Origin: Saururus chinensis
Lineage: Eukaryota; Streptophyta; Magnoliopsida; Piperales; Saururaceae
NCBI GenBank assembly: GCA_035235625.1
Contig: CP141143.1
Location: forward strand, 28,034,592-28,098,591
Direction: 5' to 3'
DNA length: 64,000 nt
A model generated the notes under the pieces. That model saw only the letters and a program-made list of their open reading frames with translations. It did no database searches and was not told the DNA's origin. The translations under genes were made by a program, and so were the position numbers. This document shows positions 58,740 to 64,000 of the stretch, piece by piece. Numbering within the stretch: position 1 is the stretch's first letter; each line of letters begins with the position of its first letter.

Positions 58740-59303
58740 TGCTGCTTTGTATACTCTTGAAATACATCAAATGGATGTGAAAAAAACATTCTTGAATGGT
58801 TACTTGTATGAGAAAATATACATGGAACAACCCGAAGGGTGTGTTGTATCAGGTCAAGAAAACAAAATATGTAGACTTGTTAAATCTCTCTATGGATTTA
58901 AATAAGCACCAAAGTAGTGGCATAAAAAATTTGACAAAATGATGATGTCAAATGTATTCAAAATTAATGAATGTGACAAATGTTTTTATGTCAAAGAAAG
59001 ACCTAACGGCTATGTCATTGTATGTCTATATGTGGATGATACAATCATTATTGGTGGTGATAATGAAATCATTAAAGCTACTAAGAAGATGTTAGACAAA
59101 CAGTTTAACATGAAAGATATCGTTGTTACAAATATTATATTAAGGATGAAAATCACTATAACATCTGATGGATATGCATTGTTTCAATCTCATTACATTG
59201 ACAAAATTTTAGAGAAATTCAATGAGAATGATAATCATCCAGGGAGAATACTTGTAGATGTGACATTGCACTTAAGAAAAAATATTGGTGAGAGTATATT
59301 ATA
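58740..59303 (+). pseudogene. Copia B reverse transcriptase, second part
   Basis: LEIHQMDVKKTFLNGYLYEK (about 58759), YMEQPEGCVVSGQENKICRL, then YGFK-stop-APK-stop-WH, where both stops stand for Gln (CAA to TAA, CAG to TAG). After that comes an open stretch 58939-59304: FKINECDKCFYVKERPNGYV, LYVDDTIIIGGDNEIIKATK, a complete YVDD box. It matches the fragment at 51.1 kb almost word for word. Confidence 0.82.
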
Positions 59304-59960
59304 ATTACAATACAACTAAACTATTGTTAGTCTTAATTACATATTGAATTGTACGAGACTGGACATAGCATACTCAGTAAGTAAACTGAGTAGATATAAT
59401 AGCAACCCATGGGCAAACCACCGGAAGGCTGTAGTCAGGGTTCTTAGATATCTAAGATATACGTTGAACTATATACTGCTTTATATAAGGTATCCAACAA
59501 TACTAAAGGGTTACTGTGATGCAAACTAGATCTATGATACAAAAGACTCAAAATCCACAAGTGGGCATGTCTTTACTTTTGGAGTTGTAGTAGTGTCTTG
59601 GAAATCCTCTAAACAAACATGTATAACAAGATCCACAATGTAATCTCAATTTATTGCACTAGATAGAGCAGGCAAAGAGGTTAAGCGGCTTCATAATTTT
59701 TTGCAGAATATTCCAATGTGGGGGAAACTTGTGTCACCTATTTGCATCCATTGTGCTAGACAATCGGTTATAAGAAGTGCATAGAGTAACTTATATAACG
59801 ATAAGTCTCGACATATACATCGGAGATATAATGCCATAAATTAATTGCTCTCTAGTTGAATCATTTCCATTAAGTATGTAAGGTCGAAAGACAATATTGC
59901 AAATTTGCTTACCAAGGTTTTGACAAAAAAAAAAAGAGCAATTCATCAAGGGGAATGGGC
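59304..59960 (+). pseudogene. Copia B RNase H
   Basis: [20 protein letters not shown] (about 59347), [27 protein letters not shown] (the stop TAG stands for the Trp of DANW), [28 protein letters not shown], and at the end VRSKDNIANLLTKVLTK (about 59880). The catalytic Asp in YCDA is kept, but stops make it non-functional. Confidence 0.8.
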
Positions 59961-60552
59961 TTGAAGCCTATGTATTAAAAGTCACTATAATGGCAACCCA
60001 ACCTCGTTGACTGGAGATCCCAAAATCTAAATTCAAAGGGACAACTAAATTGTGGGGTATTCAAGGGAATCACTATTGAGATAAAATCTCATCCTCATTC
60101 CTATGATGAGATAGTGATGCCTGCAGAGTAATTAGGATAAGTTTTGCTTTTAATGGTTCTTATAGCGTAAATTAATTCAAATAGGGTATGACAGGATACT
60201 CCTAATAAGAATCACCTATGAGTGTAAAGGGACAGCTTCTATGATGATTTTAAGGCTGAATCTTCTAGAGTACTAAGAAAACTAGGTTTGATCAGCGCTG
60301 AAATGAACACAATCATGAGAACCATGTTATGTTTGGGAAATAACTGTGTGAATTCTATTATCTTGGTTTACACAAATGGCTCAACAGTTCAAGACATCAT
60401 GTTCATTGATTAACTAGTAGAGCCGATAGTTTACACAAGGAAATATTCAAAGCCAAAAGCTACATTTTCCCCCCATACAGGAATTTTTTAATATTTTGCA
60501 CTCACTTTTTATCTGCATTATTTTGCTTAGTTATCTAGCCAATTCTCAATCA
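59961..60552. other. 3' untranslated interior of copia B
   Basis: No coding text. Non-repetitive. It lies between the RNase H stop and the polypurine tract. Confidence 0.5.
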
Positions 60553-60562
60553 TGTGGGGGAT
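60553..60562 (+). other. Polypurine tract of copia B
   Basis: TGTGGGGGAT directly before the TG of the 3' LTR, serving as plus-strand primer. Confidence 0.75.
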
Positions 60563-61284
60563 TGTTGGAAAGTGGGTTACCCATTTTCATATGAATGAGA
60601 ACACACATGTGAATTAGTTGAAGGTTATGAATAGTCCAAATCACATGGGTGATGTTGATATATAAGGCATATTTTTGGCTTTTCAAGTATGCACTTAGGC
60701 CACCCCAATTTTGTGGGGGAGATACATGTTAGATTCATGAGCCTAGGTGGGCTAACCCACACGTACGCGCTACCTCTTCCATCCAGCTCGACTTAGCTAT
60801 GCTTGGATCATTTCAGTTTAGTTCAGTTCACACGCGCTACTGGCCGAGCTGAGTTGGTTCAACAAGATAATAATTTTTAGGACAATTTCATTTAGTTTTT
60901 TCTTAACCCAAATTAGGTCCATTTTTTTTTAACCAAAATGTGTCTATTAACAGGCGAATGGGTCTATTTGAACGGGACTAGTTGTCTTCAACACAATTCC
61001 TTATAAAACACTAAAAAGCATTTTTTTGAATTATTCTTTACTGGATTTCATTACCGACTTTTGCGAGAGCAATTCCATAATGTTGGTTCACTTCATACGC
61101 TATGTGAATATGCTTCTATAGTGTGTGGTGGATCGTCTTATCCTAGGAGACAGACGCTAAGTGATTCCTAAGCACCAGTACGGAGAGAGAACTATGTCTT
61201 AAGGAAAGAGTGTACACACTTAATTTGATCAACTTTTTATAAGCTTCCTTCATCACAACAATTACTAAGGTACGAAAATTAACA
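60563..61284 (+). repeat. 3' LTR of copia B (722 bp)
   Basis: TGTTGGAAAGTGGGTTACCC to TACGAAAATTAACA. It is 160 bp longer than the 5' LTR, mainly at 60760-60850 and 61018-61100. Confidence 0.88.
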
Positions 61285-61289
61285 TAATA
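61285..61289. repeat. Right TSD (TAATA) of copia B
   Basis: Exact copy of 54016-54020. Confidence 0.85.
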
Positions 61290-61499
61290 CACCCTCTTTG
61301 TCATGATAATTGATAGTTATTTTGCTGGAAATGTTTGAAAGAACACACATTGTAAGACAACACATTATTGGTGTTTATAAGTTCATTAATGCTATTACAA
61401 CTTAAAATTTTCAACAAATAAGGGAATTGCATATAATAATTAAAATTCACTATCACGCTATCAATAACATGTCAAACGGTCTCCGACAGAAAAATAGTA

Positions 61500-61699
61500 C
61501 TCCCTTTGTCCTATATTAATCACTTCATTTTTCAAAAATATATTTCCCATATTAATAGCTCTATTTTGTTTAATTTAAGTGGTTAGATACTTGAAAAGAT
61601 CTCATAAGTTTATTTTTCATTATCTTAGATGTGAGTTTCACTGTTTAATAAAAACCATCATTTTTTCCAGAAGGAGCTATTAATAAAGGATGGAGGGAG
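61500..61699. mobile_element. Stowaway-like MITE (200 bp)
   Basis: CTCCCTTTGTCCTATATTAA to AATAAAGGATGGAGGGAG, flanked by TA (61498-61499, 61700-61701). Interior phrase GATGTGAGTTTCACTGTTTA matches the MITE at 25.9 kb. Confidence 0.8.
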
Positions 61700-61897
61700 T
61701 ATGACACTCTTTGAGTAATAGGAAGGAGCGTATTATAAGATAGAGCGGAAGTGGTGCATAATCAAATTGAAAAAATAAAATTCAATTCTTCACAAGTATT
61801 TATAGTAACCAAATCTTAATTCTATAAGCTACAATCAACGCTTTACTCTTTAGACATGGAAGAGCATATAACCCTTTTAGAAGGCAAAAAAAAAATA

Positions 61898-62075
61898 CTC
61901 CCCCCATAAATAGTAGTTTTTATTGAATGGTGAAACCCACATCAAAGAGATGGGAAAATAAGCTTATGATACTCTTTTTTAAGTACCCAATCACTTAAAT
62001 TAAATAAAATAAATATATTAATATGAAACAAGCTTTTTTTTGTCAAATGAAGCTATTAATTTGGGATAGAGGGAG
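61898..62075. mobile_element. Stowaway-like MITE (178 bp), opposite orientation
   Basis: CTCCCCCCATAAATAGTAG to TAATTTGGGATAGAGGGAG, flanked by TA. The interior reads GTGAAACCCACATC, the reverse of the phrase in the other copies, so it is inserted the other way round. Confidence 0.75.
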
Positions 62076-62134
62076 TATAATATAAGCTAATTTATATCCT
62101 TTTAGTTGAGGGTCTCATGATTCAATAAAAATTA

Positions 62135-62272
62135 CTCTCCCTATCCGCATTAATAGTTTCATATAAGTTTTTAAAATGAACTAAAATAAATTTATTTAAA
62201 AAAAATAAAGCTATTAATGTGGCACAAAGCATTATTCTTTAAAATATAGTTATTAATATAAAACAAAAAGAG
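62135..62272. mobile_element. Diverged Stowaway-like MITE (138 bp)
   Basis: CTCTCCCTATCCGCATTAAT to TATTAATATAAAACAAAAAG plus AG, flanked by TA. The right end is worn. Just before it, 62108-62132 (GGTCTCATGATTCAATAAAA) looks like the interior of another copy. Confidence 0.55.
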
Positions 62273-64000
62273 TATATTGTTATTCGCCCACAGAATGCAG
62301 GGATACAATAGGCTGATATATGGACATATGTTAGGGACTACCGACCATATATTATTTAATTGGATAATATGTAATTGGGACTCCATGGTGATGTCACGCA
62401 TTACATTATTTGCTAACTATTATGAATAACACGACCTAGAGACAACAAATGCTGGCCACAACATTAGGTGGCTAGGAATGAGCCTAACTCAGAATGGCCC
62501 CACCGAATCAGAATTTAGATACAATGGGCTCAGACTTTGGCAACAATGAAGCACCACTCATATAATGATTTTATTGCTCTTCTCTTGGATTTCTTCCCAC
62601 GATCCGATTCTCTACTAATCCTCTTGTCCACGTCAAGCAAAGTTTTTCCCTCTCCATCTAGCATCATTAGGAAGCCTCAAGGACATTAGGACGTTGGACA
62701 ACCGGTTTTGGTTTTCTCGGTACATACTAAAGCGGAGATGACTTGATGTGCTTGACTGGTATAATAAGTGATGTTAATTTTATGGGTGGGGTCATAGAAG
62801 GTTGTATCCGTGAATATGGGTGCGTAGCGACTGATATTTGCCTATAAGGAGGGTAGTACACTCCCACATGAAAAGTTGATATGTATCGGTTATAAAGTTA
62901 TCATATTGGTACGGTTGATATGTAACGATACTAAATTAATTTTTTATTTTTTATTAAAAAAATAAACAAAAACACGATTCAAACCCAACGAAGGTTTAAA
63001 GCAAACACTATTTTTGTTATCTTAAAAATATTTTTTTTAAAATTACATAAGAACAATATAGGTGGGTCTATACAATCTACATAAGTAACTTTTCTAAATA
63101 TAGTGCTCCACAATTATGCATGTACTTACACATCCAACTTAGGGGTTTTTCCATAATATTCCTACGACTTATATAATTAAGAATCTTATTTAGTTTCAAA
63201 ATAAACAAATTTTAGAGCACTTAATATGAAATGAAGGGAGTAATAGTTTGTATGGGTACAATGGTTATGCAGTCTACATTTTAAGTGGTGTAATGTTTGT
63301 AGTTGTTGCATTGAAATTATAATATTTTTAATTGATAAGACATTAATGATGTAATATTGTATTATGTAATTGATAACTATTTGTTAGTTGCAAATTAATT
63401 AAATTTTACTATTATGCATATTGTGCTTTGAGTTGATTTATATTTTTTATGGTGTAATTACTCATTGAGCCCCCCTACTCATTGAGCCCCCCTAACCTGG
63501 ACTAATTAGAGGACACGACAAATTAACCGAAAACCATGGGCTAAATCAAAATAGACAACCACCACTTTGTTTAAAATCAAACCAAGGAAAATAAAAGAAA
63601 TCAAAATTATTATTACCAAGCATGCTATTAAGCATATTTTAGCAAGTCAGAATTAATAGGCATAATAAGATCCATTGCTTTCGAGTCTAATAGAAAGATC
63701 TACAATTACCAAAATATAAATTATATCAAATAGAACTATAAAGCCTCAAGGTTTGCTTGCATTATTAAATAATATTTTATCTCTTAGTCAATATCCCTAC
63801 CCTTCCAGCGTCGCTTCAGTTTTTTCCTTTCATACAAAACCATTCATCCCGAGCACCTGTGTAACACAAATGCATGGGGGATTCCTAAAACAAAACAAAG
63901 AGGTGAGCATAACCTAGTAAGGTTTTGAATATCAACAAAACTTGCATTAACACCATAAAGAACATTGTCATAGGAATAAAACTTCTAAACTACTACATCT
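62273..64000. other. Unassigned A+T-rich sequence
   Basis: No gene or transposon I can support. The only structured item is a 17-bp tandem duplication, ACTCATTGAGCCCCCCT, at 63460-63476 and 63477-63493. Confidence 0.4.
63460..63493. repeat. Perfect 17-bp tandem duplication
   Basis: ACTCATTGAGCCCCCCT twice without a gap. The perfect copy suggests a recent slippage or repair event. Confidence 0.85.

Larger units (their letters stand above)
54021..61284 (+). mobile_element. Ty1/copia retrotransposon B, two LTRs and TSD
   Basis: LTRs at 54021-54582 and 60563-61284 (both TGTT...AACA) with the TSD TAATA on both sides. Between them lie gag, protease, integrase, RT and RNase H in copia order, then a polypurine tract. 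A 1332-bp solo LTR sits in the RT. Total 7264 bp; about 5.9 kb without the nested LTR. All genes are broken by stops and frame changes. The LTRs differ strongly, including indels of about 80 bp, so the insertion is old. No tRNA-Met primer site (TGGTATCAGAG) follows the 5' LTR, unlike copia A. Confidence 0.88.

Overview
This window is nuclear DNA of a flowering plant, low in G+C and full of transposable elements. It holds one intact protein-coding gene with introns, one decayed disease-resistance (NLR) fragment, and a dense, nested set of LTR retrotransposons, MITEs and DNA transposons. The evidence for a plant is the element types (Ty3/gypsy Tat and Tekay-like LTRs, Ty1/copia, Stowaway-like MITEs, hAT and Mutator-like elements), the plant AVT6-type amino acid transporter and the RPP13/RPM1-like leucine-rich repeats. 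I cannot name the species.

Layout. 1-1190: remains of a Ty3/gypsy element on the minus strand, with reverse transcriptase fused directly to an LTR. 2030-3409: a 1.38 kb non-autonomous hAT element with perfect 8-bp target-site duplications (TSDs). 4857-12790: a decayed Tat-lineage gypsy element (protease, RT/RNase H, second RNase H, integrase). It is interrupted by a 1.43 kb solo LTR and ends in an array of about 16 tandem repeats. 12.8-24.4 kb: mostly unassigned sequence with a G+C-rich island, LTR-like promoters, Helitron-like repeats, a hairpin MITE and a 0.65 kb (GTN)n triplet tract inside a terminal-inverted-repeat element. 24.37-25.12 kb: NLR pseudogene. 25.9-27.7 kb: Stowaway-like MITE, then a Tekay-like solo LTR.

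27757-42612: a Ty1/copia element stretched to about 14.9 kb by two giant (4.9 and 4.8 kb) LTR-like insertions of one family in opposite orientations, each with perfect 5-bp TSDs. 43558-46451 (minus): the one intact gene, a five-exon AVT6-type vacuolar amino acid transporter of 462 residues, with a hairpin MITE in intron 2. 48970-53306: a Mutator-like element with long inverted ends and no visible transposase; inside it lies a copia fragment that has lost its integrase. 54021-61284: a complete but dead Ty1/copia element of the same family as that fragment, with two LTRs, a perfect TAATA TSD, and a 1.33 kb solo LTR nested in its RT. 61.5-62.3 kb: three Stowaway-like MITEs in a row. The rest, to 64 kb, is A+T-rich sequence with no gene I can support.

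The retroelement genes are all inactive. Many stops fit C-to-T decay of CAG, CAA and TGG codons, and several catalytic residues are gone. Solo LTRs outnumber two-LTR elements, which suggests frequent LTR-LTR recombination. I found no CRISPR array, operon, rRNA or tRNA, and no convincing new biochemical system. The most unusual items are the nested insertions with exact TSDs, a GAAA-loop hairpin conserved in three Tekay-like LTRs, the dimeric 3' repeat array of the Tat element, and GATCGAT clusters upstream of TATA boxes in three otherwise different LTRs.
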